Below are positions 15,861-24,081 of a DNA stretch of 64,000 nt, in pieces (position 1 is the stretch's first letter; every line of letters starts with the position of its first letter). The position numbers and the translations under genes are program-made. The notes beneath the pieces were generated by a model. It saw only the letters and a list, made by a program, of their open reading frames with translations, had not been told where the DNA came from and did not search any database. Source of the DNA: JBBSOK01 sp965219125 (GTDB taxonomy: Bacteria; Bacteroidota; Bacteroidia; Flavobacteriales; Flavobacteriaceae); assembly GCA_965219125.1 (NCBI GenBank), contig CBDCMO010000002.1, positions 1,116,001-1,180,000 on the forward strand, in the 5' to 3' direction.

Positions 15861-18860
15861 TTATTCTTTAATAATCTTCAAAATTGTAGGCAACACAATC
15901 AATAAAAGCGGAAGTGCAAATACCAAACCGCCAATTACGGCAATTGCTAAGGGTTGATGCAACTGTGTTCCTGCCCCAAGTCCTAATGCCAAAGGCGTTA
16001 AAGCCATTATTGCTGCAAATGCTGTCATCAATTTGGGACGCAATCTTGCTGCGATGGAATATTCAATTTTTTCAGCGTGTGAAAGTGCTTCGTCAACCTC
16101 TAAATATTGCCGATAGGTAAAAATTGAATTTTCCCCAATTATGCCAACAATCATTATAATACCAGTATAACTGCCTACATTTAAAGGAGTTCCTGTTAAA
16201 AATAAACTTAGCAAACATCCTGCAACTCCAAGTATTGCAATACCGACAATGGTAAGCGCAATTTTTATTCTTCGGAATAGAAATAGGATTACAACAAAAA
16301 CCAATAAAACTGCCGACACTAAAATCATCAATAATTCTTTGAAAGCTTTTTGTTGTTCTTGATATGCGCCGCCATATTCAATTGTATAACCCGCAGGCAT
16401 TGAAAAATTCTGTGTAATATGATTTTGAATATCCGCCAAAGTTGAACCCAAATCCCTATTGTTCAATCTCGCGGTAATAACGCCCATCGATTTTTGATTT
16501 TCCCTATTTATTTCGGCAACACCTTTTTCGGTTTTAATTGAAGCTACGCTTAAAATGGGAACACTCGAACCGTTCGGCAATAGAATGGACGCATCTTTAA
16601 TATCTGCAATAGAATTTTTAAACGCATTTGGATAAATCAACCTAATATTTACAGTCTGCTCTTTATCAATCATTGTACTAACAACCGTTCCTTCCGTTTG
16701 CGTTTGAAGTTGTAGTTGAAAATCGGCAACCGTTAAGCCGAGTTGCGCTAAAACCGGAACATTTGGAATGATTGATAACGCGGGACCTGCGACAATTATC
16801 CCGTCGTTTACATCGGCAGTTCCTTCAACAGTTTCAATTTCAGCCGCCAATTTTTTTGAAAGATCTTCCAAAACATTTACATCGTCTCCAAAAACTTTTA
16901 CTTCAATTGGTTGGACAGAACTCATTAAATCGCCCAACATATCGCCAATTACTTGCCCAAAATCTATAGTTAATTGCGGTACGGCAGCTTCAACACGTTG
17001 TCTAATTTCATCAGAAACCGCATCAGTCGTATTACTTCTATCGTCTTTCAGTTTTATAAGATAATCGCCACGGTTTGGTTCGGTAATAAAAAAACCCATT
17101 TGCGTGCCCAATCTTGCAGAATATGCTTCAACTTCAGGTTGCGTATCTAAAATGGCATTTACAATTTGGAGCATTCTATCGGTTTCTTCCAACGTAGTTC
17201 CCGCCGGACTGTTATAATCTAAAACAATACTGCCTTCGTCCATTTCGGGCAAAAACCCGGAAGGTAACCGCGACGGAATTAGTAACAAAATCAAAACACA
17301 CATTAGAAGAAATAAAATCCCAATAATTGGTTTGCCCAAAACGGTATGTATCCATTTGGTTTTTGGTTCGTGTTTTCTTTTTATCGGTTTATTCTTCGTA
17401 AAAATGATGGATAAAACCGGCACCAAAAGCCAGGTTACAAAAAAAGAAGCGGCCAAAGCAATAATCATACTATACGCCATCACTTGAAAATAAGCGCCCG
17501 CAACGCCCGTCATTAATACAAAAGGAATAAAAATTACAAGTGTACTTAACGAAGAACCGACCATTGCAGGAAATAAATGGGTTACGGCTTCGTGTGCGCA
17601 CCAACCAATATTTTCTTTGGGATTTTCTTCTCTTATTTTATGAATTTGTTCAATAATAATAACCACATCATCAATCATCAACCCAATAGCGGCGGCAACT
17701 GCGCCCAAAGTCATAATATTGAATGTATAACCAACAGCATCTAAAATAATGAGCGTTAATGCCAATGAAACGGGAATTGTAAACAGCACAACCATACTTG
17801 CCGAAAAGGAGCGCAGAAAAATAATGACTACAAGCAACGCCAATATCAAACCAATCCACAGCACATCTTTAATACTTGAAATACTCTTGTTTACAAAATC
17901 TGCTTGCTTATAATAGGGTTTTAAAACAACTCCTTTCGGAAGAATTTTTGAAAGCTCTTTTACCTTTTGTTCAATGGTATTATTTACTTCAATTAAATTG
18001 GCATTTGGCTGTTTTACAACCGCAATTATGGGTACATTTTTTCCGTTGGCCAGTATTTTTACATATTCTTTTGCTTCCTTAACTTCAATATCGGCAACGT
18101 CTTTCAAGCGTATTAATCTGTTGGCGCTGTTTACAATTACAAGATTTTGCAAGTCTTCCAACCCATTTACCGCATTATCTGTAAGCGTTAAATACATTCG
18201 GTTAAAATCTGTGATGTAACCGTTAGACTGTAAAACATTACTATTTACAACCGCATTCTGAATGGTTTCAATTGAAATTCCCAACGATTTTAAAACATCA
18301 GGTTTTAAGACAATTTGATATTCTTTATCCTTTCCACCAATCACAACAATATCTGAAACGCCGGGCGTGGCCGCCAAATATGGCTTAATTTGATATTTGG
18401 CGATTTTCTTTAAATCTACTTGTGACAAGCCTTCACCTTCCAAAGAATATCCCATAACGGGAAGTATGGACGGATTCATTTTTTCAACCGAAAAAACGGT
18501 GTTTTGTAAAATATTGCCTTGCGATTGATTAATAAAAGATTCAATTTGGGCTTTGGCAGTGTTTATGTCCATATCCCAATCTAAAAAAACCGAAATTTCG
18601 CAACTGCCGCGAGCCGTTGTACTTCTTATATATTGAAGTCCTTCGGTTCGCCTTATAATATTTTCCAACGGAATAGTTACTGTTGCCATCATTTTATCAA
18701 CCGGTTGTTGTCCGGCATCTGCAATAACTTTAATCTTCGGAAATGTGATATCGGGGAAAAGACCTGTTTTAAGGTTTTGATAGGTAAAAATCCCACCAAT
18801 TAAAAGCAAGATGCCAATGGCAAGTAGTGGAAATTTATAATTTGAATGCAGATTCTTCAT
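15861..18860 (-). CDS. RND-family efflux permease
   Basis: 999 residues, typical AcrB/MexB-class length. TM1 starts at about residue 10, a long porter domain follows (FPDITFPKIKVIADAG...), and the central helix bundle from about 330 includes TM4 with the proton-relay acidic pair in GLMIDDVVIIIEQI. A second porter half and a second helix bundle (from about 840) follow; the C-terminus ends in a helix of LLIVLPTILKIIKE. It exports hydrophobic or amphipathic compounds from periplasm to outside, driven by protons. The spectrum cannot be read from sequence. The start shares one base with the stop of the membrane-fusion gene (TAATG). Confidence 0.92.
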   Translation of the reverse strand: MKNLHSNYKFPLLAIGILLLIGGIFTYQNLKTGLFPDITFPKIKVIADAGQQPVDKMMATVTIPLENIIRRTEGLQYIRSTTARGSCEISVFLDWDMDINTAKAQIESFINQSQGNILQNTVFSVEKMNPSILPVMGYSLEGEGLSQVDLKKIAKYQIKPYLAATPGVSDIVVIGGKDKEYQIVLKPDVLKSLGISIETIQNAVVNSNVLQSNGYITDFNRMYLTLTDNAVNGLEDLQNLVIVNSANRLIRLKDVADIEVKEAKEYVKILANGKNVPIIAVVKQPNANLIEVNNTIEQKVKELSKILPKGVVLKPYYKQADFVNKSISSIKDVLWIGLILALLVVIIFLRSFSASMVVLFTIPVSLALTLIILDAVGYTFNIMTLGAVAAAIGLMIDDVVIIIEQIHKIREENPKENIGWCAHEAVTHLFPAMVGSSLSTLVIFIPFVLMTGVAGAYFQVMAYSMIIALAASFFVTWLLVPVLSIIFTKNKPIKRKHEPKTKWIHTVLGKPIIGILFLLMCVLILLLIPSRLPSGFLPEMDEGSIVLDYNSPAGTTLEETDRMLQIVNAILDTQPEVEAYSARLGTQMGFFITEPNRGDYLIKLKDDRSNTTDAVSDEIRQRVEAAVPQLTIDFGQVIGDMLGDLMSSVQPIEVKVFGDDVNVLEDLSKKLAAEIETVEGTADVNDGIIVAGPALSIIPNVPVLAQLGLTVADFQLQLQTQTEGTVVSTMIDKEQTVNIRLIYPNAFKNSIADIKDASILLPNGSSVPILSVASIKTEKGVAEINRENQKSMGVITARLNNRDLGSTLADIQNHITQNFSMPAGYTIEYGGAYQEQQKAFKELLMILVSAVLLVFVVILFLFRRIKIALTIVGIAILGVAGCLLSLFLTGTPLNVGSYTGIIMIVGIIGENSIFTYRQYLEVDEALSHAEKIEYSIAARLRPKLMTAFAAIMALTPLALGLGAGTQLHQPLAIAVIGGLVFALPLLLIVLPTILKIIKE

Positions 18861-19777
18861 TATTTTTTGATGCTTACAATTGTAGAATCCTGCATTTGGT
18901 AGGCGCCTTCAAGAATTATGAGATCGTTTAATTTTAAATATTTGGAAGAAATTTGAATAAGGGAATCATTTTTCAACATTGGTGTTACTTCAGTTTTTAT
19001 GGCAATTGAATCGTTTACAATTTTTAGTACCCAATAATCCGTCAACAATTCATTGGTTTGCAATGCTTTTTTCGGGATTGTCATTGCCTGTTCGCTTTGT
19101 TTGAAAATAGTTCGAACTTGGACATTAAGATTTTCAGGAAGCGAAATATCTGGCAATGCTATCAAAAAAGCCTGTGACTGTGCGGCTTGATCTATTATTG
19201 GTAATATGCCTGTAATTTTTGCGGAAAGTGTTTCAGCATTTGGTAAAACAAGCTGACAAACGGAACCAATTTTTACGACATCCTTAAATTCATACGGCAC
19301 ATTAACTTTTACAACCAACGTTTTGGGTTGTACTACAGTTGCCAAAATATCGCCTTCTGCTACATAGCCATTTTGAGTGACATTTAGAATGGTTATAATT
19401 CCGCTTGCGTTGCTCGCAACTCGAATTGGACCAATAAATTTTGCAAGCGAACTATCAATTTTTACCGCTTCTTTTAAAGCATCCTGTTCTTTAGTGCGCA
19501 GCGAAGCGAATGTTTGACCTTTCCTTATTTCGTCGCCAATTTTAAACGGCATATATGAGATGTAACCCGTAATATTGGAGCGAATATCCTCTTTTTTTTG
19601 ATATTGCGTAATCCCATTGAATGTGAGATATTCTTTAATATCATTTTGCTGCACTTTTACAACGCTTACCGAAATAGGTGCTTTCTTTTTAGTTACCGCA
19701 TCGGAATTTTTCTTGCAAGCTGTAAAGCTTAAAATCAAGAAAAAAAAAGTGATATTTTTTATATTTTGTAAAATCAT
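18860..19777 (-). CDS. periplasmic membrane-fusion (adaptor) lipoprotein of the RND pump
   Basis: About 305 residues from the ATG at 19777; the longer reading starts at TTG 19786. The signal ends SFTACKK, so the adaptor is a lipoprotein. Biotinyl-lipoyl halves are seen in ITGYISYMPFKIGDEIRKGQTFASL and ASGIITILNVTQNGYVAEGDILATV with only a very short link between them, so the usual long coiled-coil hairpin is almost absent. A beta-barrel domain and a membrane-proximal domain follow. It joins the permease to the TolC-like channel. It overlaps the permease start by one base. Confidence 0.88.
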   Translation of the reverse strand: MILQNIKNITFFFLILSFTACKKNSDAVTKKKAPISVSVVKVQQNDIKEYLTFNGITQYQKKEDIRSNITGYISYMPFKIGDEIRKGQTFASLRTKEQDALKEAVKIDSSLAKFIGPIRVASNASGIITILNVTQNGYVAEGDILATVVQPKTLVVKVNVPYEFKDVVKIGSVCQLVLPNAETLSAKITGILPIIDQAAQSQAFLIALPDISLPENLNVQVRTIFKQSEQAMTIPKKALQTNELLTDYWVLKIVNDSIAIKTEVTPMLKNDSLIQISSKYLKLNDLIILEGAYQMQDSTIVSIKK

Positions 19778-19865
19778 TTTTATCAAATATCCAAATTTAT
19801 ATTATTAAAGTCTTAAATCTTATGTCTTTAAGCGCAGCGGTCTTACGTTTTAGTCTGAACGACTT

Positions 19866-21149
19866 TTACCAATTAATAAAATTATACTGGTTTTGTAAAA
19901 GCCAATGATTGGTTTGCATTTGCAGTTTGGCAGAAACATTCTGTTTGTAATTTTGAACCACATTTAAATAATCTACAATAGAAACCTGACCTTGCACCAA
20001 CTTTCCTTTATAAATTTCAAGTATATTTTTCTGTTTTTGAAGTTGATTATCCATCAATTCCATATTCTCGTCCAGTGCTACAATTTGCTGTTTTATACTT
20101 TCAAGATTATTTTCCATTTGTATTTGTGAATTTTTTCGATAAAATTCAAGGCTTTGCTTTTTAAAATTATTTTGCATTTCGTTTAACTTTCGTTGCTTGC
20201 CATCGTAAATAGGAATAACCAACCGTAAACCTGCACTTGCGCCAATTCTATGTTCAATATTGTTAAGTTCAACCGCATTTAAACCTGTATTTCCATAAAC
20301 CGTAAGTTGCGGTTTGTATTGGTTATTAAAAACTTGCTGGTCTGCCAAAACCTGTAAACTATCATTTTCAAATTTTTTCGCATAAAAAAATTGGGTTGGG
20401 TTTTTAAACGAAGAAATAGTGGGTTCATCAAGTTTATTAACAGACTCCAATTTTAAACCGCTCAAGCTATACAATTGCGCAATGGACATTTTAAAGTTGA
20501 TTTGGATTTGCTTCAATTCCAATTTCTTCCTTTCAATATCCAATTGAAGTAGCAAATAATCGCTTTCCATTAAAATGGCTCGTTTTACTAAAAGTTCGAC
20601 CACTTTCAATCTATTTTCCAAATCTGCCAAAATCTCTTTTGTAAATTCTTCTTGCAACTGAAGTTGATAGGTTGTTATATAAAGTTCGGTTATGTTCTTT
20701 TGCAGATTGTGCGCAATTTCTTCCGAAGAAATAAGTATTGCCTCATTTTTTATTTTATTCTGAAATAATAAATTGTCTATGGAAGATTGATTGAAAAGGT
20801 TTTTGGTGACATTAATCTGCGCAGAATAAAGTCCACCGTTTGTTATCCCGACATCGTATCCAAATGCATTTGTAGAGGGATTGGTAGTTACATCAACCGC
20901 CTTTCCATAATTATCAAAATATGGCGCAACCAGAATTTCCGAAGTAAAATTTATTTGAAATGACCGATTTTGGGCAAGTATCAAATTATTTTGAAGTTGC
21001 CCGACTTGTTGTAAATTATTGTTATCCAACAAGGTCGGTGTATTTGCAGTGGCTTTGCCAATATAAAAATCTAGGTTTTGAATTTCTTGTGCTGAAATAG
21101 TAATGTAATTGAAAACAATTATAAATATTGAAATTAGAATTCGTTTCAT
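19866..21149 (-). CDS. TolC-family outer membrane efflux protein
   Basis: 427 residues. A signal peptide ends TISAQE. Two long helical hairpin repeats with coiled-coil heptads are visible (LFQNKIKNEAILISSEEIAH... and KLNEMQNNFKKQSLEFYRKNSQI), separated by the short beta segments of the outer-membrane barrel. It forms the exit duct for the RND pump and is first gene of the operon, 88 nt upstream of the adaptor. The operon promoter carries the same 11-bp operator repeats as the lipid-modification genes. Confidence 0.9.
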   Translation of the reverse strand: MKRILISIFIIVFNYITISAQEIQNLDFYIGKATANTPTLLDNNNLQQVGQLQNNLILAQNRSFQINFTSEILVAPYFDNYGKAVDVTTNPSTNAFGYDVGITNGGLYSAQINVTKNLFNQSSIDNLLFQNKIKNEAILISSEEIAHNLQKNITELYITTYQLQLQEEFTKEILADLENRLKVVELLVKRAILMESDYLLLQLDIERKKLELKQIQINFKMSIAQLYSLSGLKLESVNKLDEPTISSFKNPTQFFYAKKFENDSLQVLADQQVFNNQYKPQLTVYGNTGLNAVELNNIEHRIGASAGLRLVIPIYDGKQRKLNEMQNNFKKQSLEFYRKNSQIQMENNLESIKQQIVALDENMELMDNQLQKQKNILEIYKGKLVQGQVSIVDYLNVVQNYKQNVSAKLQMQTNHWLLQNQYNFINW

Positions 21150-21229
21150 TATCGCTATTAAAATTATAAAGCTACAAAATATGGCAAGAGCAAAGTTTAA
21201 ACGTTGCTTAAAACTATTTTGTATTTACG

Positions 21230-21264
21230 TAAAAATAAATTGGAAATCTAAAGAGAAATTGAAG
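21230..21264 (-). promoter_or_regulatory. operator-promoter G of the RND efflux operon
   Basis: Minus strand: CTTCAATTTCT (21254-21264), CTTTAGATTTC (21243-21253), 5 nt CAATT, -7 TATTTTTA (21230-21237). The first half-site is the weakest of the set; the second half-site, spacer length and -7 element fit exactly. The ATG is 80 nt past the -7. Confidence 0.65.
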
Positions 21265-21375
21265 TTATTTATTCATTCAATATCAAATTAAGGAGATTAA
21301 TAAGTTTAACCTCTTGTTATTAAAAATAATTATATTTGCGACCGTTCTAATGGTAGGTTATCTATTTTCAAAAAC

Positions 21376-21458
21376 ACCCAGGTGCTGGAATTGGTAGACA
21401 GGCACGGTTGAGGGCCGTGTGTACTCGTTACGTGTGGGTTCAAGTCCCATTCTGGGTA
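21376..21458 (+). tRNA. tRNA-Leu (anticodon GAG)
   Basis: Class II tRNA with a variable arm. Acceptor ACCCAGG/TCTGGGT, D-arm TGCTGGAATTGGTAGACAGGCA, anticodon stem CACGG/CCGTG around loop TTGAGGG (anticodon GAG), variable arm TGTACTCGTTACG, T-arm GTGGG TTCAAGT CCCAT, discriminator A at 21458. CCA is not encoded. TATATTTG at 21331-21338 is a good -7 element for it. Confidence 0.95.
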
Positions 21459-21508
21459 CGATTTTAATTGAAAATGAAAACGGTGTAGTCTCCCCCGAAG
21501 CGTTGGGG

Positions 21509-21521
21509 CCATTCTGGGTAC
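21509..21521 (+). repeat. 13-bp duplicate of the tRNA-Leu 3' end
   Basis: CCATTCTGGGTAC at 21509-21521 repeats 21447-21459, the last bases of the tRNA-Leu gene plus one. Between them is a CCCC/GGGG mini-hairpin (21492-21508). It may be a remnant of site-specific integration at the tRNA, or of a partial tRNA duplication. No integrase gene lies nearby. Confidence 0.55.
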
Positions 21522-21562
21522 AAATGCACTGCAGGTTTTATATTTGTCGTGCATTTTTTATT
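21522..21562 (+). terminator. intrinsic terminator after tRNA-Leu
   Basis: AAATGCAC (21522-21529) pairs with GTGCATTT (21549-21556) across a 19-nt loop and is followed by a T-rich run. Confidence 0.65.
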
Positions 21563-21637
21563 TTATGAACGTTGCAATCTCATTTTTCACTTCTTTTTAG
21601 TAAATTGAAGCCTTAAATTTGGCAATAAAAAAGGTAC

Positions 21638-22540
21638 GTGGTTAAAACCCAATTCAGCATAAAAGACTTAGAAAACCTTAGTGGCGTAAAGGCACACACA
21701 ATTCGTATTTGGGAAAAGAGATATAATTTGTTGCGACCTTTAAGGACAGATACAAACATTCGCCAATATGATATTTCCAACCTCAAGAAACTTTTAAATG
21801 TAACATCACTATATAAACAAGGCCATAAAATTTCCAAGATTGCTGCTCTTACTACGGAAGAACTTAATGAGGAAATAGGAAAGGATTTGGTTGAAAACCA
21901 ACAAGATCTTTCTGTTCAAAAGCTTAAAACGGCAATGTTCGATTTCGATCATTCGCTGTTTTCCGAAGTGTATAACTCACTCATTCAAAAACATAGCTTT
22001 TCTGATGTTTTTGAGAATATTTTTATTCCGTTTCTTATTGAACTTGGCGGTTTATGGCTTTCGGGAACAATAGACCCTGCACATGAACGCTTTATTTCAG
22101 AATTAATAAAACAGAAGTTGGCACTTAATATTGATGAAGCACAAAATAATTTCCAATGTAAAAAAACTACTATATTTTCTCTCTTTTTGCCGTATGAGGA
22201 AATACACGAAATTGGAATATTATATGCAGATTATCTATTACTAACAAGAGGTTGTAGAACAATTTATCTTGGCGCAAATATACCATTGTCGAGTTTAGAA
22301 CACGTATTAAGACATCACGACAACGTACTATTTTTAACCTATTGCACAGTAGAGCCACAAGCAAATGATCTTGAATCCTATTTTAATGATTTTTTAGAAA
22401 ACGTTTGTAGCCAAAAGGATTGTAAACTTTGGGTCTTGGGTAAAAGGGCAAATGACCCCATACTACAAAAGTTTTCAAGTCATATTGAGCCAATAAAACA
22501 TCTTCAAGCTTTCAAGATAGCAATTGATGCAACTACATAA
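21638..22540 (+). CDS. MerR-family regulator with B12-binding-like domain (CarH/LitR type)
   Basis: 300 residues from a GTG start. The MerR winged helix is residues 1-70 (FSIKDLENLSGVKAHTIRIW, then RYNLLRP and IRQYD). The middle helical bundle matches the CarH type: W-L-S-G-T-I-D-P-A-H-E-R corresponds to the W-x9-E-H motif, but its His is Arg here. The C-terminal Rossmann domain has E-x-H-x-x-G (EEIHEIG) with the candidate lower-axial His, then IYLGANIPLSSLEHVL. CarH/LitR proteins repress carotenoid genes in the dark through adenosylcobalamin. The crt operon begins 60 nt downstream, so control of it is likely. A -7 element TAAATTTG lies at 21614-21621. Confidence 0.88.
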   Translation: MVKTQFSIKDLENLSGVKAHTIRIWEKRYNLLRPLRTDTNIRQYDISNLKKLLNVTSLYKQGHKISKIAALTTEELNEEIGKDLVENQQDLSVQKLKTAMFDFDHSLFSEVYNSLIQKHSFSDVFENIFIPFLIELGGLWLSGTIDPAHERFISELIKQKLALNIDEAQNNFQCKKTTIFSLFLPYEEIHEIGILYADYLLLTRGCRTIYLGANIPLSSLEHVLRHHDNVLFLTYCTVEPQANDLESYFNDFLENVCSQKDCKLWVLGKRANDPILQKFSSHIEPIKHLQAFKIAIDATT

Positions 22541-22566
22541 TAATTAAATGCAAACAACATTCTATT

Positions 22567-22598
22567 TTGTTTAAATAAATAGTAAATTTGTTAAACAA
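22567..22598 (+). promoter_or_regulatory. crt operon promoter inside an inverted repeat
   Basis: TTGTTTAA (22567-22574) and TTAAACAA (22591-22598) form a perfect 8-bp inverted repeat with a 16-bp gap. TAAATTTG (22583-22590), a perfect TAnnTTTG -7, lies within the gap next to the right arm. A protein bound to both arms would cover the -7 element and the start point. The ATG of crtI follows at 22600, so the leader is almost absent. Confidence 0.65.
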
Positions 22599-22599
22599 T

Positions 22600-24060
22600 A
22601 TGGCTACTATACTAATTATCGGTTCCGGCTTTTCATCTTTGGCAGCATCTTGCTACCTAGCAGCGGAAGGACATACAGTTACAGTTTACGAAAAAAATGG
22701 AACCATTGGCGGGCGGGCAAGGCAGCTTAAAAAAGAAGGTTTCACTTTTGATATGGGCCCAACTTGGTATTGGATGCCCGATGTATTTGAACGGTTTTTT
22801 GGAGATTTTGGAAAAAAACCTTCAGATTATTATTCGCTCGAAAAAATGGATCCGGCATACGCCGTTTATTTTGCTGAAAATGACAGCATACAAATTAATG
22901 CCGATTTTGAAAAGATAGCTGCTAAATTTGAAGAAATTGAAAAAGGAAGTGCTTCAAAATTGAAGAAATTCATAAAAGTGGCAAAAGATAATTATGATGT
23001 TGCAATAAAAGATTTGGTTTATAGACCCGGCGTTTCTCCTCTGGAATTAGTCACACCAATTACTATTAAAAAAATTGGCCAATTTATTGGTACTGTTAGC
23101 AAAGACGTTCGCAAGAAATTCAAGAATGAAAAATTAGTTTCAATTTTAGAATTTCCTGTACTATTTTTAGGAGCAAAACCAAGTGATACGCCTTCATTTT
23201 ATAGTTTTATGAACTATGCTGATTTTGGTTTGGGCACATTCTATCCAAACAAAGGTATGTTCAGCGTAGTAAGAGCAATGCAAGATTTGGCAGAGGAATT
23301 GGGTGTTAGGTTTGTAACAAACAGTACTGTTGAAAAAATTATTGTTAAAGATAATGTAGCCAATGGACTTCAAATAAATGGTAAAACTGTTGAAGCAGAT
23401 TTCATTTTAAGCGGAGCAGATTATCATCACAGCGAAACATTGCTGGATGAAAAGTACAGACAATATTCCGAAGCATATTGGAATAAAAAAACATTTGCAC
23501 CTTCTGCCCTACTTTTTTATGTTGGTTTTGACAAGAAACTTGAAAATGTTGAGCACCACACGTTATTTTTTGATGTAGATTTTCAAAAGCATGCAAAGGA
23601 GATTTATGACAATGCTGCTTGGCCAGAAAACCCTTTGTTTTATGCAAGCTTTCCGTCAAAAACCGACATAAGTTGCGCGCCCGAAGGTAATGAAGCAGGT
23701 ATTTTTTTAATTCCGCTGGCTCCCGATTTAGAGGATACTCCAGAAATTAGAGAGCGCTATTTTGAAAAAATAATGGTCCGTTTCGAGAAATTGACCAACC
23801 AAAAAGTAAAAAATAACGTTATATTTAAAGAGTCGTTTTGTTTAAACGATTTTAAAACTGATTATAATTCATATAAAGGCAACGCTTATGGCTTAGCCAA
23901 TACATTTTTACAAACAGCATTTTTAAGACCAAAATTAAAAAGTAAAAAAGTAAAAGGTTTATTTTTTACAGGCCAATTAACCGTTCCTGGTCCTGGTGTG
24001 CCGCCAGCATTGATTTCAGGCAAATTAGCGGCAGGTTTAATTCAACAACAATTAAAATAA
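22600..24060 (+). CDS. crtI: phytoene desaturase
   Basis: 486 residues from ATG 22600; a reading from TTG 22588 is less likely because it overlaps the -7 element. The FAD-binding Rossmann motif is IIGSGFSSLAAS (residues 6-17) with the acidic strand end VTVYEKN, then GGRARQ and GFTFDMGPTWY, all hallmarks of CrtI. The C-terminal flavin signature reads GLFFTGQLTVPGPGVPPALISG. It introduces double bonds into phytoene to give lycopene, at the membrane. It is first gene of the crtI-crtB-crtZ-cyclase operon, with stop and next start separated by a 21-nt duplicated spacer. Confidence 0.96.
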   Translation: MATILIIGSGFSSLAASCYLAAEGHTVTVYEKNGTIGGRARQLKKEGFTFDMGPTWYWMPDVFERFFGDFGKKPSDYYSLEKMDPAYAVYFAENDSIQINADFEKIAAKFEEIEKGSASKLKKFIKVAKDNYDVAIKDLVYRPGVSPLELVTPITIKKIGQFIGTVSKDVRKKFKNEKLVSILEFPVLFLGAKPSDTPSFYSFMNYADFGLGTFYPNKGMFSVVRAMQDLAEELGVRFVTNSTVEKIIVKDNVANGLQINGKTVEADFILSGADYHHSETLLDEKYRQYSEAYWNKKTFAPSALLFYVGFDKKLENVEHHTLFFDVDFQKHAKEIYDNAAWPENPLFYASFPSKTDISCAPEGNEAGIFLIPLAPDLEDTPEIRERYFEKIMVRFEKLTNQKVKNNVIFKESFCLNDFKTDYNSYKGNAYGLANTFLQTAFLRPKLKSKKVKGLFFTGQLTVPGPGVPPALISGKLAAGLIQQQLK

Positions 24061-24081
24061 ATTCAACAACAATTAAAATAA
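24040..24081 (+). repeat. 21-bp perfect tandem duplication across the crtI stop codon
   Basis: The unit beginning ATTCAACAACAATTAAAA occupies 24040-24060 and again 24061-24081 without mismatch. The first copy encodes the last residues and stop of CrtI; the second, ending in its own TAA, forms the whole spacer before the GTG of crtB. Without it, the crtI stop and the crtB start would abut. Confidence 0.9.

Noticed and set aside
19803..19860. Regulatory element between TolC-like and adaptor genes
   Set aside because: The GTCTTA-type bases look like a decayed dispersed repeat; neither a palindrome nor a promoter could be supported.
21330..21554. 74-residue reading on the minus strand over tRNA-Leu
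   Set aside because: It runs through the tRNA antisense; a frequent false call over tRNA genes.
21376..21562. Prophage or integrative element at tRNA-Leu
   Set aside because: Only the 13-bp tail repeat is present; 62 bp lie between the copies and there is no integrase or phage gene.
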